The position numbers were made by a program, and so were the translations under genes. A stretch of 64,000 nucleotides of DNA from Isoalcanivorax pacificus W11-5. GTDB lineage: Bacteria > Pseudomonadota > Gammaproteobacteria > Pseudomonadales > Alcanivoracaceae. Of the stretch, positions 40,303 to 49,117 are shown piece by piece. The notes below the pieces were generated by a model that did not search any database, was not told the DNA's origin, and saw only the letters and a program-made list of their open reading frames with translations. The stretch is from the NCBI RefSeq assembly GCF_000299335.2, contig NZ_CP004387.1, positions 1,612,001-1,676,000 of the forward strand, in the 5' to 3' direction. How positions within the stretch are numbered: the stretch's first letter is position 1; the number at the start of each line of letters is the position of its first letter.

Positions 40303-42015
40303 ATGAATTATCAGGTTCTTGCGCGCAAATACCGGCCTCGTACCTTCGCCGAGCTGGTGGGTCAGGAGCACGTCTCGAAAGCGCTCACCCACGCGCTGGA
40401 CCAGGACCGCCTGCACCATGCCTATCTGTTCACCGGCACCCGGGGTTGCGGCAAGACCACCATCGCCCGGATTCTCGCCAAATGCCTGAACTGTGAGCAG
40501 GGCGTCAGCTCGCAACCCTGCGGCGTGTGCGACAGCTGCCGCGAGATTGCCGAAGGGCGGTTTGTCGACCTGATCGAAGTGGATGCGGCCAGCCGCACCA
40601 AGGTCGAGGACACCCGCGAGCTGCTCGACAACGTCCAGTACGCGCCCACGCGAGGCCGCTACAAGGTCTACCTGATCGACGAAGTGCACATGCTTTCCGC
40701 GCACAGCTTCAACGCGCTGCTGAAAACGCTGGAAGAGCCGCCGCCGCACGTCAAGTTCCTGCTCGCCACTACCGACCCGCAGAAGCTGCCGGTGACAATC
40801 CTGTCGCGCTGCCTGCAGTTCAACCTGAAAGGGCTGCCGGCGGAGCGCATTGCCACGCACCTGAAAGTGCTGCTCGAGCGGGAGATGATCCGCTTCGAGG
40901 AACCGGGCTTGCTGCTGCTGGGCCGCGCCGCGCGCGGCTCCATGCGCGACGCGCTGAGCCTGACCGACCAGGCGATTGCCTTCAGCGGCGAACAGCTGAG
41001 CGAAACCAGTATTGCCGCCATGCTCGGCACGGTGGACCGCGCCCATGTGCTGGTGCTGCTGCGGGCGCTGGCCGGTGGCGAGCCGGCCGGGGTGCTGGCG
41101 GCACTGGACCAGGTGGCCGAGCACAGCCCGGATGAGCTGTCGCTGCTGGATGAGTTGATCAATACCCTGCATCGCCTGGCGGTGGCGCAGATCGTGCCCG
41201 AGCGCGAGAGCGACAGCGCCATCACTGAACTGGCCGGCGCGTTTCAGGCCGAGCAACTGCAACTGTTCTACGACATCGCCGTGCGCGGCCGCCGCGACCT
41301 GTCGGACGTGCCGGATGCCCGCGCGGGGCTGGAGATGATCCTGCTGCGCATGCTGGTGTTCCGCCCCGACGGTGTGCTCGCGGGGGGCAGCGACCCGGCA
41401 AAAAAGCCCGCTGAGCCGGCGCCGGGTCGTCCCGCGCCGGCTCCGGTGGCCGCTGCCCCGGCACCGGATGCACCACGTCCGAATCTGCGGGCCATCCTCG
41501 ACAGTGCGCCCACCGCGCCGGCGCCCGCACCGCCGCCTGAGCCTGCCCCGGCTCCCGAGCCACCCCGTGCCGCGCCCGCGCCGACACCGGCGCCGGTACC
41601 GGACGAGCGCGAGCTGTCCGATCCGGCTGCCTGGTGGGAAGCCCTGGTAGAGCGGCTGCCGCTGGAAGGCGTGGTCCGCAACCTGGCGCGCAACTGCGTG
41701 CTGGTGAGCCGCGAAGGCGGCCGCTGGCAACTGGCGATGCGTGGCGGCTACGACGTGATGAACAGCCGCGAGCGGCTGCAGGCGCTGGAAGCGGCGTTGT
41801 CAGAGTACCTCGGCCGTGCCGTGCATCTGCATATCGACGTGGACGATGACGCCAACGGTACCCCGGACGAGCTGGCTGCGCGCCGTCGCGCCCAGCGTCT
41901 GGCGCAGGCGAAGGCGGCGCTCAGTGGCGACGCCACCGTGCAGGCGCTGCTTGAAACATTCAATGGCCGCCTCGATGAACATTCCATCGAGCCGCCGGAA
42001 ACCGATGCCCAGTGA
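40303..42015 (+). CDS. dnaX: DNA polymerase III subunits tau and gamma
   Basis: A 570-residue tau (E. coli 643). Clamp-loader ATPase: Walker [15 protein letters not shown] (about 45), the zinc-binding Cys cluster CGVCDSC (about 75), Walker B LIDEVHML (about 125), SRC arginine-finger motif in TILSRCLQF. Domain III runs to about residue 360. A Pro/Ala-rich linker (365-450) leads to tau domains that bind DnaB and polymerase alpha. At codons 366-368 a slippery site and hairpin should also give a 370-residue gamma. ATG 40303 gives the conserved start [12 protein letters not shown]. The stop is followed directly by ybaB. Confidence 0.97.
   Translation: MNYQVLARKYRPRTFAELVGQEHVSKALTHALDQDRLHHAYLFTGTRGCGKTTIARILAKCLNCEQGVSSQPCGVCDSCREIAEGRFVDLIEVDAASRTKVEDTRELLDNVQYAPTRGRYKVYLIDEVHMLSAHSFNALLKTLEEPPPHVKFLLATTDPQKLPVTILSRCLQFNLKGLPAERIATHLKVLLEREMIRFEEPGLLLLGRAARGSMRDALSLTDQAIAFSGEQLSETSIAAMLGTVDRAHVLVLLRALAGGEPAGVLAALDQVAEHSPDELSLLDELINTLHRLAVAQIVPERESDSAITELAGAFQAEQLQLFYDIAVRGRRDLSDVPDARAGLEMILLRMLVFRPDGVLAGGSDPAKKPAEPAPGRPAPAPVAAAPAPDAPRPNLRAILDSAPTAPAPAPPPEPAPAPEPPRAAPAPTPAPVPDERELSDPAAWWEALVERLPLEGVVRNLARNCVLVSREGGRWQLAMRGGYDVMNSRERLQALEAALSEYLGRAVHLHIDVDDDANGTPDELAARRRAQRLAQAKAALSGDATVQALLETFNGRLDEHSIEPPETDAQ
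41382..41443 (+). promoter_or_regulatory. programmed -1 ribosomal frameshift signal in dnaX
   Basis: Three elements as in E. coli dnaX. An internal SD-like GGGGGG (41382-41387) lies 12 bases before the heptamer A AAA AAG (41400-41406), whose AAA and AAG are zero-frame codons. After 6 bases comes a hairpin: GAGCCGGCGC (41413-41422) pairs with GCGCCGGCTC (41434-41443), and GGG pairs with CCC inside. In the -1 frame the next codons are GCC, CGC and stop TGA (41412-41414), giving a 370-residue gamma protein. Confidence 0.85.
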
Positions 42016-42022
42016 GGTCAGT

Positions 42023-42343
42023 ATGGATTTCGATATCAACAGCCTGATGCAACAGGCCCAGGCCATGCAGGAACGCATGAAAAAGGCGCAGGAAGAAATC
42101 GCCAGCGCAGAAGTGGTGGGCGAGGCCGGCGCCGGCATGATCAAGGTGACCATGAATGGCCGCCACGATGTGCGCCGGGTGGAGATCGACCCGAGCCTGA
42201 TGAGCGAAGACAAGGAAATGCTGGAAGACCTGCTCGCGGCCGCCGTCAACGACGCCGTGCGCCGAGTGGAAAAACACCAGCAGGAAAAAATGGCCGGCAT
42301 GACTGCCGGCATGCCGATGCCGCCGGGCTTCAAACTGTTCTGA
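42023..42343 (+). CDS. ybaB: nucleoid-associated protein YbaB/EbfC
   Basis: This 106-residue protein forms tweezer-like dimers that bind DNA and compact the nucleoid. N-terminal [19 protein letters not shown] and the central [25 protein letters not shown] are family hallmarks; the Met-rich tail [14 protein letters not shown] is also typical. It lies 7 bases after dnaX with an SD (AGTGAGGT) overlapping the dnaX stop, and before recR, the conserved order of this operon. Confidence 0.96.
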   Translation: MDFDINSLMQQAQAMQERMKKAQEEIASAEVVGEAGAGMIKVTMNGRHDVRRVEIDPSLMSEDKEMLEDLLAAAVNDAVRRVEKHQQEKMAGMTAGMPMPPGFKLF

Positions 42344-42356
42344 ACAGGAAAACGCC

Positions 42357-42953
42357 GTGAAGCACAGTCCGCTGGTCCAGGGCCTGATCGACGCCTTTAC
42401 CTGCCTGCCGGGCGTGGGGCCGCGCTCTGCGCAGCGCATGGCCTACCATCTGCTGGAACGCAACCGCGAGGGCGGCGGGCACCTGGCCGAGGCCCTGACC
42501 AGCGCCATGGAGGGGGTGCGCCAGTGCAGCCGCTGCCGCAACTTCGCCGAACGGGACCTGTGCCCGATCTGCCTGGACAGCCGTCGCGACCAGAGCCAGG
42601 TCTGCGTGGTGTCCTCCCCGGCGGACGTGCTCGCCATCGAACACTCCGGTGAATACCGGGGCCGCTATTTCGTGCTGCTGGGCCAGCTGTCGCCGATCGA
42701 CGGCATGGGCCCGCGCCAGATCGGCCTGGATCAGCTCGAACAGCAGATCCAGGCCGGCGACATCAGCGAAATCATCCTCGCCACCGGCACCACGGTGGAG
42801 GGCGAAGCCACCGCCCACTACATCCTTGAAATGGTCCACGGCACCGCAGTGACCGTGAGCCGCATCGCCCAGGGCGTGCCGATGGGGGGCGACCTGGAGT
42901 TCGTCGACGGGGCCACCCTGGCCCATGCCTTTCGCGGCCGTCGGCCAGTCTGA
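42357..42953 (+). CDS. recR: recombination mediator RecR
   Basis: A 198-residue protein of the RecFOR pathway, which loads RecA on gapped DNA. It has the N-terminal helix-hairpin-helix ([24 protein letters not shown]), a four-Cys zinc finger ([16 protein letters not shown], about 57-72), the Toprim domain with [22 protein letters not shown], and a C-terminal Walker-like [11 protein letters not shown]. It starts at GTG with AACAGGAAAA upstream, 13 bases after ybaB. Confidence 0.96.
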   Translation: MKHSPLVQGLIDAFTCLPGVGPRSAQRMAYHLLERNREGGGHLAEALTSAMEGVRQCSRCRNFAERDLCPICLDSRRDQSQVCVVSSPADVLAIEHSGEYRGRYFVLLGQLSPIDGMGPRQIGLDQLEQQIQAGDISEIILATGTTVEGEATAHYILEMVHGTAVTVSRIAQGVPMGGDLEFVDGATLAHAFRGRRPV

Positions 42954-43015
42954 CGCCTCCGCTTTTCCAATGGCCGGGCACTGACCAGAGCGCTCAGTCA
43001 CGGCTATTTGCGTCA

Positions 43016-43044
43016 TTGAATACCAAGCGCTTGCTTGGTAGTGT
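43016..43044 (+). promoter_or_regulatory. sigma-70 promoter with an embedded TetR-type operator
   Basis: TTGAAT (43016-43021), 17 bases, TAGTGT (43039-43044). The spacer and its edges carry the palindrome TACCAAGC (43021-43028), GCTT, GCTTGGTA (43033-43040), so a bound repressor would block RNA polymerase directly. The core CAAG-CG-CTTG matches operators of TetR-family acyl-CoA metabolism regulators (for example the KstR2 type). The regulator gene is not adjacent. Confidence 0.6.
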
Positions 43045-43073
43045 CGGCTTCATTCTGTTTACCGGGGCCACCC

Positions 43074-44222
43074 ATGAACGCCAGTCTCGATTATTTCAAC
43101 GATACCCACCGGATGGTGCGCGACAGCGTGCGCAAGTTCGTCGAGAAGGAAATCCTGCCGCACATTGATGCCTGGGAAGAAGCGGGCGAGTTTCCCCGCG
43201 AGCTGTACAGCAAGGCGGCGGAAACTGGCCTGCTGGGCATTGGCCACCCGGAAGCCTACGGCGGCGCCGGCGAAAACGACGTGTTCATGAAAGTGGCCGC
43301 ATCCGAAGAGCTGATGCGCTGCACCTCCGGGGGGCTGGTGGCCAGCCTGGGCTCACTGGACATCGGCCTGCCGCCGGTGTGGAAGTGGGGCAGCGAGGAA
43401 CTCAAGGCGCGCGTGGTGCCGGAAGTGCTCAGCGGCAAAAAGATCGCGGCGCTGGCGGTCACCGAGCCGGGCGGCGGCTCGGACGTGGCCAACCTGCGTA
43501 CCCGCGCCGTGCGGGACGGCGACCATTATGTGGTCAATGGCAGCAAGACGTTCATCACCTCCGGTGTGCGCGCCGATTACTACACCGTGGCGGTGCGCAC
43601 TGGCGATACCGGCTTTGGTGGCGTGAGCCTGCTGTTGATCGAAAAGGGTACGCCGGGGTTTTCTGTCGGCCGCAATCTGAAGAAAACCGGCTGGTGGGCG
43701 AGTGACACCGCCGAGCTGTTCTTCGAGGATTGCCGCGTTCCGGCGGGCAACCTGATCGGCCCGGAAAACGGCGGTTTTTTCTGCATCATGACCAACTTCC
43801 AGATGGAAAGGCTGATGTTGTGCGTGATGGCCAACATGACCTCGCAACTGGCGCTGGAAGCAAGCCTGGATTACGTGAAGCAGCGCGAGGCGTTTGGCCG
43901 TACGCTGGCCGGTTTCCAGGTGACCCGGCACAAGCTGGCGGAGATGGCGACACTGGTCGAGGCCAGCCGTGAATTCACCTACCGCATCGCGGCAAAGATT
44001 CAGGCCGGCCAGAACTGCGTAAAAGAAATTTCCATGGCGAAGAACTTCGCCACCAATGTCTCCGACCGGCTCACCTACGATGCGGTGCAGTTGTTCGGTG
44101 GCATGGGGTTCATGCGCGAAAGCGTGGTGGAGCGGCTGGCACGGGACAACCGCATCCTGTCCATCGGTGGTGGCACCTACGAGATCATGAATGAAGTGAT
44201 CGCCAAGCAGATGGGGCTGTGA
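43074..44222 (+). CDS. acyl-CoA dehydrogenase
   Basis: A 382-residue FAD-dependent acyl-CoA dehydrogenase. N-terminal helical domain, then AALAVTEPGGGSDVANLRT (about 128), YVVNGSKTFITSGVRADY, and the C-terminal LFGGMGFMRESVVERLARDNR with Glu in GGGTYEIMNEV as the likely catalytic base. Closest in type to short- or medium-chain and branched-chain enzymes; the substrate is unknown. ATG 43074 is used because the sequence from there matches the family N-terminus; an upstream ATG-like start at 43035 would read through the operator region. It is a single gene. Confidence 0.92.
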   Translation: MNASLDYFNDTHRMVRDSVRKFVEKEILPHIDAWEEAGEFPRELYSKAAETGLLGIGHPEAYGGAGENDVFMKVAASEELMRCTSGGLVASLGSLDIGLPPVWKWGSEELKARVVPEVLSGKKIAALAVTEPGGGSDVANLRTRAVRDGDHYVVNGSKTFITSGVRADYYTVAVRTGDTGFGGVSLLLIEKGTPGFSVGRNLKKTGWWASDTAELFFEDCRVPAGNLIGPENGGFFCIMTNFQMERLMLCVMANMTSQLALEASLDYVKQREAFGRTLAGFQVTRHKLAEMATLVEASREFTYRIAAKIQAGQNCVKEISMAKNFATNVSDRLTYDAVQLFGGMGFMRESVVERLARDNRILSIGGGTYEIMNEVIAKQMGL

Positions 44223-44248
44223 AGAAAAGCGCCCGGCGTCGCCGGGCG
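44222..44248 (-). terminator. terminator of the MATE gene
   Basis: CGCCCGGC (44230-44237) pairs with GCCGGGCG (44241-44248). On the minus strand it is followed by CTTTTCTTC. It lies between the convergent acyl-CoA dehydrogenase and MATE genes. Confidence 0.6.
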
Positions 44249-44255
44249 TTGTCGT

Positions 44256-45617
44256 TCAGGCGCGGATGACCTGCCGCAACCGCCAGCGCAGGCGCCAGCC
44301 CAGCAGCACGGCGGCACTGGTCAGCCCGGCCAGCAGGCCAATCCAGAAACCGGCCGGGCCCATGGCCGGCACCAGCCAGTCGGTACGACCGAGGATAAAC
44401 CCCACCGGCAACCCGATACCCCAGTAGGACAGCAGCGTGTACACCATCGGCACCGCCGTGTCCTCGAACCCGCGCAGGGCACCGTTGGCGGCGACCTGGA
44501 ACGCATCGGACACCTGATACAGTGCCGCGTACAACAACAGCCCGGCAGCCAGTTGCTGTACCGCCGGGTTGTCGGTATAGATCAGCGGCACCTGCTCGCG
44601 CAGCAGCCACAGGCAGATACCGGCGCAGATGCCGGCGCCACCCGTCAGCCACAGTGATGTGCTGGCGGCCCGGCGCACGGCCTCGCCATCGCCGCGACCG
44701 CGTTCATTGCTGATGCGCACCGTCACGGCAATCGCCAGGCTCAACGGCAGCATGAATACCAGCGAGGCGAAGTTCAGCGCGATCTGGTGCCCGGCCACGA
44801 TCACCGGCCCGAGGCTGCTGATCAGCAGCGCAATCACGGCAAAGATGCTCACCTCGAAGAAAATCGTCATGCCCACCGGCAGCCCCAGGCGCAGCATATA
44901 GCTGACCTGTTTCGGCTCGAAGACCAGCGGTTTCAGGGTCAGGCGCGCGCGCCGGTAGGCCCGGTGAAAGCGGATATACAGCGCCATCATCAGCGCCATG
45001 CACCAGAACACCACGGCCGTGGCCCAGCCGCAGCCGGCACCGCCCAGGGGCTCGAAGCCGAGCTTGCCGTAGATCAGCACGTAGTTGGTGGGAATGTTGA
45101 TCAGCAAGCCGATGACGCTGATCCACAGCACCGGACGGGTGTGGGCCATGGCTTCCGTGTAGCTGCGCAGCGCCAGGAACAGCGCGGCGCCGGGAATGCC
45201 CCAGCTCAGCCCTTCGAGATACCCCAGCACCATCGGCCGCATGGCCGTGTCCACGTCCATCCAGTGCAGCACCGGGGCCATGCTGCGCAGCACCAGCGCG
45301 CCGCACAGGCCCAGGCCCAGCGCCAGCCACAGTGCCTGCTGTGCCAGCGGGCTGATGCGATGGTAAGCTGCCGCGCCGAGCTGGCGTGACAGGATCGGCG
45401 TAACGCTCATCAGCACGCCGGCCATGAACAGAAACAGCGGCACCCAGACACTCGCACCCACGGCGACTGCGGCCAGGTCGGTGGCGCTGACGCGGCCGGC
45501 CATCACGGTATCGACAAAGCCGTTGGCGGTCTGGGCCAGTTGCCCGCCGAGAATCGGCAGGGCGAGTTTCAGTTGCAGCGAGAGCTCAAGGCGCCGGCTG
45601 GCAGAGAGAATGGACAC
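44256..45617 (-). CDS. MATE-family multidrug efflux transporter (NorM-like)
   Basis: A 453-residue inner-membrane protein with twelve hydrophobic helices in two homologous halves. The family motif of the first half (ILGGQLAQTANGFVDTVMAGRVSATDLAAVAV) and of the second half (LGLPVGMTIFFEVSIFAVIALLI, GHQIALNFASLVFMLPLSLA) are clear. It exports cationic drugs by sodium or proton exchange. It is divergent from epmC, with only 15 bases between their start codons, so the promoters must overlap the coding ends. Confidence 0.93.
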   Translation of the reverse strand: MSILSASRRLELSLQLKLALPILGGQLAQTANGFVDTVMAGRVSATDLAAVAVGASVWVPLFLFMAGVLMSVTPILSRQLGAAAYHRISPLAQQALWLALGLGLCGALVLRSMAPVLHWMDVDTAMRPMVLGYLEGLSWGIPGAALFLALRSYTEAMAHTRPVLWISVIGLLINIPTNYVLIYGKLGFEPLGGAGCGWATAVVFWCMALMMALYIRFHRAYRRARLTLKPLVFEPKQVSYMLRLGLPVGMTIFFEVSIFAVIALLISSLGPVIVAGHQIALNFASLVFMLPLSLAIAVTVRISNERGRGDGEAVRRAASTSLWLTGGAGICAGICLWLLREQVPLIYTDNPAVQQLAAGLLLYAALYQVSDAFQVAANGALRGFEDTAVPMVYTLLSYWGIGLPVGFILGRTDWLVPAMGPAGFWIGLLAGLTSAAVLLGWRLRWRLRQVIRA

Positions 45618-45632
45618 AGGCAGGAACCCCTT

Positions 45633-46256
45633 ATGAGGGCGGCTAATCTACCGCATTGTGACGAGGCTGGCGAACCGGATCAGCGGTCGCAGCAGACAGA
45701 CGCGGCACGGGCAGCGAAGTTCCCGGCGCGGTTTGACAGTGGTGACCTGGAGTGGCTGTTTGCGCAGGTTTTTCTCGCCGCCTACGACACGCGCCTGGAA
45801 GGCGGCGCCGACGAGCCGGTCTATCTGCCGGGTGCCCCGAACCGGATTCTCTATACCCGCGATTATTTCCGCAGTGCGCTGCACGAAGTGGCGCACTGGT
45901 GCGTGGCCGGTGCTGAACGCCGGACCCGTGAGGACTATGGCTACTGGTATGCGCCGGACGGTCGCGATGCCGCCCAGCAGGCCAACTTCCTGCATGTGGA
46001 AGTGGCACCCCAGGCGCTGGAGTTGCTGTTCTGTGCCGCCTGCGGTCACGATTTCCGGGTGTCGCTGGATAACCTCAGCGGCGATGCCGGGGAGGACGGG
46101 CCGTTTGCCCGGGCGGTGCATCAGGAAGCGCTGAGGCGCCTGGCCATGGCGGCAGACCAGCGCTGGGTTCGCTGGATGCGCGCCTTGAGCGCGCGTTATC
46201 GGGACGGCGCTGCCGTCACGCCTGATTGCCTGCAGGCGGTCCATTCTTTCGGGTGA
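45633..46256 (+). CDS. epmC: elongation factor P hydroxylase EpmC (YfcM)
   Basis: A 207-residue enzyme that hydroxylates the beta-lysylated Lys of EF-P. Very like E. coli YfcM: DEPVYLPGAPNRILYTRDYF, the metal-binding SALHEVAHWCVAGAERR with HE and H, DYGYWYAPDGRDAAQQ and FLHVEVAPQALELLFC. The first 25 residues before the family core are poorly conserved, so a start downstream cannot be excluded; ATG 45633 has AGGA eight bases upstream. The EF-P gene and epmA/epmB are not in the window. Confidence 0.92.
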   Translation: MRAANLPHCDEAGEPDQRSQQTDAARAAKFPARFDSGDLEWLFAQVFLAAYDTRLEGGADEPVYLPGAPNRILYTRDYFRSALHEVAHWCVAGAERRTREDYGYWYAPDGRDAAQQANFLHVEVAPQALELLFCAACGHDFRVSLDNLSGDAGEDGPFARAVHQEALRRLAMAADQRWVRWMRALSARYRDGAAVTPDCLQAVHSFG

Positions 46257-46264
46257 CAGCGTGG

Positions 46265-46306
46265 CGGAAAAAGAGAAGGCGCCGAATGGCGCCTTCTCTT
46301 TTTCCG
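46265..46306. terminator. strong bidirectional terminator
   Basis: Perfect 19-bp stem (46265-46283 with 46288-46306) around a 4-base loop; the arms carry A-tract and T-tract (AAAAAGAGAAGG / CCTTCTCTTTTT). It separates epmC from the end of the convergent envelope-complex operon. Confidence 0.9.
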
Positions 46307-46331
46307 GGACAGCGTTTGCGCGGCAGCCCGG

Positions 46332-47309
46332 TCAACTCGGGAAGAAGTTGATCGGGTAATCCCCGCGCCAGGTTTCCACCGGCAGGCTGCCGAAGTCCAT
46401 GCTGCGGATCACCAGGATCACGCGGCGTTCCAGCTCCTCGTCGTTCAGCTCGGTGGACTTGATGGTCGCACCGCTGACACTGCCGTCCGGTTCGATCACC
46501 AGCGATACGATCACCGTGCCCTGCAGCGCCGGATTGCTGCGCAGGGCGCGCTGGTAAACGCTGTTGATACGGCCGGCGTAGCGGTCGAAGGTGCGGCGGA
46601 TCTGCTCCTCCGTACGGCGGCTCTTGCCGTCGCTGCTCTGGCGTACCGTCGAGGCGGCTTCGGCGTTGCTGGCGATGCTGCTTTCCACCTGCGCCACCTG
46701 GCCCCCGGACAGGGTGCCGCTGCCGCCGCCACCACTGGAGACGGAACCGGTGGCGATGCCGCCGGAACGCGAGCCGGCGCGGCTGGTCAGCAGGTCGCGC
46801 TGGATGGTCGCGGCTTCGTCGCCGCCGCGACGCAGTTCGCGGCCCTGCACCACCGGCGCCATGTCACGCAGCCCGGCCAGCGAGTCCTCGAATACCTGCA
46901 GTTCCTGTTTGGCCCGTTCGCGTGCCTGTTCCACCCGTTCCGGTGTCGGCGGCGGGCGCCGTTGCGGTTCGGGTTTCGGCTCCGGTTCGGGTTCCGGTTT
47001 CACTTCTTCCTGCTGCTGCTCCGGTTCGGGTTCCGGCGGCGGGGGAGGCGGCTCTTCTTTCTTGCGCTCCACCACCAGGCGCGCCAGCCGTTCCGGGACT
47101 TCCTCCGTGGTACGGTCCACCTTCGGCACCGTGGTGTTCTCGATCATGATGATCAGGAACAGACAGAGCAGGCCGAGCAGTGCCAGGATGCTGTTCTGGC
47201 GCAGGCGTTCCCCCGGCAGCGGGTCCCAGGCGAGGGTGCCGCTGACCATGGAGCGCGGACGCTGGGCCGGGGCGGGCGCGGCCTTTGCCGAGTGCTGGTC
47301 CAGGCTCAT
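46332..47309 (-). CDS. TonB-like AgmX/PglI-type transducer protein
   Basis: A 325-residue protein at the end of the nine-gene envelope operon. An N-terminal cytoplasmic stretch precedes one transmembrane helix (about 41-60, SILALLGLLCLFLIIMI), then a Glu/Pro-rich periplasm-spanning segment (PPPPPPEPEPEQQ, KPEPEPEPKPEPQ; about 85-125), a charged helix, a Gly/Ser linker, and a C-terminal TonB_C-like domain (about 235-325, YAGRINSVYQRALRSNPALQ, VIEPDGSVSGATIKST). The last domain is of the AgmX/PglI type found in Myxococcus gliding proteins. It probably carries force across the periplasm to partner lipoproteins. Its start overlaps the ExbD stop (ATGA). Confidence 0.85.
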   Translation of the reverse strand: MSLDQHSAKAAPAPAQRPRSMVSGTLAWDPLPGERLRQNSILALLGLLCLFLIIMIENTTVPKVDRTTEEVPERLARLVVERKKEEPPPPPPEPEPEQQQEEVKPEPEPEPKPEPQRRPPPTPERVEQARERAKQELQVFEDSLAGLRDMAPVVQGRELRRGGDEAATIQRDLLTSRAGSRSGGIATGSVSSGGGGSGTLSGGQVAQVESSIASNAEAASTVRQSSDGKSRRTEEQIRRTFDRYAGRINSVYQRALRSNPALQGTVIVSLVIEPDGSVSGATIKSTELNDEELERRVILVIRSMDFGSLPVETWRGDYPINFFPS

Positions 47310-47815
47310 TGCTCGTCCTCCTCGCTGGTGCGCAGCACGGCGAACGCCAGCCTGGTGTACTCGGTCTGGTTGGCGCTCTGCATGATGCGTTGCAGCACGG
47401 CGTAGTCGGTCTGCCGGTCGGCCATGATCATCAGTTCGCGGCCGTCTTCCATCGGGCCGGTCAGTTGCGCGGCGCGGGCAGCAAAGCCATTCAGTTCGGT
47501 GACCAGGGCGGCAATGGTGCGCTCCTCACCGGCCATGGCGTCGGTGACGCTGATCAGCGGGCGCTCCTGCAGCAGGATCATGTTCTGGCTGACCTGCAAC
47601 GTCAGCACCTCGCTGGGCACTTCCTGGGCGGTGGACTCGGGCAGCACGATGTCCGGGTTGTCCGGCAACTGCTGTGAGTTGGAACTGTTCACCAGCAGGA
47701 AGAACACCAGGATGGTGAAGATGTCCATCAGCGCGGTCAGGTTCAGGCCGCTGACCTTGCGGCGGCGGCTGTAATGCCGTGCCTTGCGCTGTGCGCGCGG
47801 TGACTGCTTTCTCAT
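47306..47815 (-). CDS. ExbD/TolR-family protein, paralog 2
   Basis: A 169-residue proton-channel subunit: a basic cytoplasmic tail, one transmembrane helix and a periplasmic ExbD domain. The helix start SGLNLTALMDIFTILVFFLL keeps the conserved ion-carrying Asp31. It pairs with the ExbB-like protein encoded two genes upstream and with the other ExbD-like protein. It overlaps both neighbours by four bases, so the cluster is translationally coupled. Confidence 0.9.
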   Translation of the reverse strand: MRKQSPRAQRKARHYSRRRKVSGLNLTALMDIFTILVFFLLVNSSNSQQLPDNPDIVLPESTAQEVPSEVLTLQVSQNMILLQERPLISVTDAMAGEERTIAALVTELNGFAARAAQLTGPMEDGRELMIMADRQTDYAVLQRIMQSANQTEYTRLAFAVLRTSEEDEQ

Positions 47816-48330
47816 GACGCACCTCCCGCACGGCGTGCATCCGGCGGTGCCGAACCGATGCCGATGTCCGGGAACAGCTCACGCTTGATGCGCTGGCCGT
47901 TGAGCGTCACGTTGCGCAGGCGCACGGTGTCCATGGTCTGCACCAGCAGTTCGTAGGATGTATCGTCCTCGCACAGCAGGGTAATGTCGGTAATGTCCGG
48001 AAATTGTTCTTTCACCTGCACCAGGAAAGTGTGCAGGGCATCCCGGTCGTGCGCACCGTCTTCGGTGTTGGGCACGATCTTCAACGGGCCGCTCTGGCGA
48101 TCGATCACCTCGAAACGGTCCTGATAGATCAGTACTTCAAGCACCAACGGCCGCTGACTGTCCGGGTCAGAGGGGGCTGCGTTGTCCGACGGCAGGTTCA
48201 GTTGCAGGACAGACACCTGCGCGAACACCGCGTTCAGCAGCAAAAACGGAATCAGCACCACCATCAGATTCAGAAAAGCGGTGATGTTCAGCTCCACCTC
48301 GTCGTCACGTTCTCGTTTGCGAAACCGCAT
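47812..48330 (-). CDS. ExbD/TolR-family protein, paralog 1 (Asp replaced by Asn)
   Basis: A 172-residue protein of the same build as the next gene: charged N-tail, one transmembrane helix, periplasmic domain (about 45-172). The helix reads VELNITAFLNLMVVLIPFLL; position 21 is Asn where the ion-carrying Asp of ExbD/TolR normally lies. This subunit therefore probably cannot relay protons itself, and may have a structural part in a mixed ExbD pair. It is upstream of the Asp-bearing paralog and 41 bases after the ExbB gene. Confidence 0.88.
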   Translation of the reverse strand: MRFRKRERDDEVELNITAFLNLMVVLIPFLLLNAVFAQVSVLQLNLPSDNAAPSDPDSQRPLVLEVLIYQDRFEVIDRQSGPLKIVPNTEDGAHDRDALHTFLVQVKEQFPDITDITLLCEDDTSYELLVQTMDTVRLRNVTLNGQRIKRELFPDIGIGSAPPDARRAGGAS

Positions 48331-48371
48331 ACCGGCTCCTTGACAGCAAGTGGGTGGTTAACGGTTGGCGC

Positions 48372-49079
48372 TTACTCGGCATCGGGCTTGCGCTGTTCCT
48401 GCTGGCTGATGGCAAGGCGGTAGACGTTGATGAATTTCACCGAGGCCATTTCCATGCTGTCGACGATCTTGCTGGTCATCGAGTTGATGAAGGCGTGGGC
48501 CAGCAGCAGCGGAATGGCGGTGATCAGACCGAACGCGGTGGTGTTCATGGCGACGGAAATGGAGGCAGACAGCAGGTCGGCCTTTTGTGCCGGGTCGGCG
48601 CTGGCAACGGCGGTAAAGGCCGCGATCAGACCCAGAATGGTGCCGAGCAGGCCGAGCAGGGTGGCGATGTTGGCCAGCGTGGCGATGTAGCCGGTGCGGG
48701 TCTCCAGACGTGGCAGCACTTCCATCAGGCCCTCTTCCATGGCCAGTTCCACGTCTTCGTGGCGGCGCGAGGTGCGCGCGCGTTCCAGGCCGTAGCCGAT
48801 CACGCGGGCGATGCCGGTGTCGTTTTCACGCACGGCTTCCATCGCCTGGCGGAACTGGGCTTTGGTCAGCAGGGGGAAAATCTCGGCCCAGACTTTGCGG
48901 TTGCGGCCCTTGACGCTCTGCAGGTAGATGATGCGCTCCAGGGTAATGCCAAGGCCGACGGCCAGCACCACCAGGATCGGGTACATGAACAGACCGCCGT
49001 CCTGGATGAAGGCGACGATGGTGGCAACAAGGCCCGGATCCGCAACGGTGGTGGCGGTATCGAGGGTCGCAGTTGACAT
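48372..49079 (-). CDS. MotA/TolQ/ExbB-family proton channel
   Basis: A 235-residue protein with three transmembrane helices (about 25-48, 130-152, 170-195) and the conserved pore segment LLGLLGTILGLIAAF, then ASISVAMNTTAFGLITAIPLLLAH with the Thr residues of TolQ/ExbB. A cytoplasmic loop of about 80 residues separates helices 1 and 2. It should form the pentameric motor with the two ExbD-like proteins and use the proton gradient to drive the envelope complex. Five hairpins precede its start. Confidence 0.93.
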   Translation of the reverse strand: MSTATLDTATTVADPGLVATIVAFIQDGGLFMYPILVVLAVGLGITLERIIYLQSVKGRNRKVWAEIFPLLTKAQFRQAMEAVRENDTGIARVIGYGLERARTSRRHEDVELAMEEGLMEVLPRLETRTGYIATLANIATLLGLLGTILGLIAAFTAVASADPAQKADLLSASISVAMNTTAFGLITAIPLLLAHAFINSMTSKIVDSMEMASVKFINVYRLAISQQEQRKPDAE

Positions 49080-49117
49080 GTGGATCTCCTGAGCAGTGTT
49101 GAGAGTGGTTGGCGTAG

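Noticed and set aside
40063..41730. 555-codon open frame antisense to dnaX
   Set aside because: Covers the heptamer array and dnaX on the wrong strand; His/Arg/Gln-rich product without domain.
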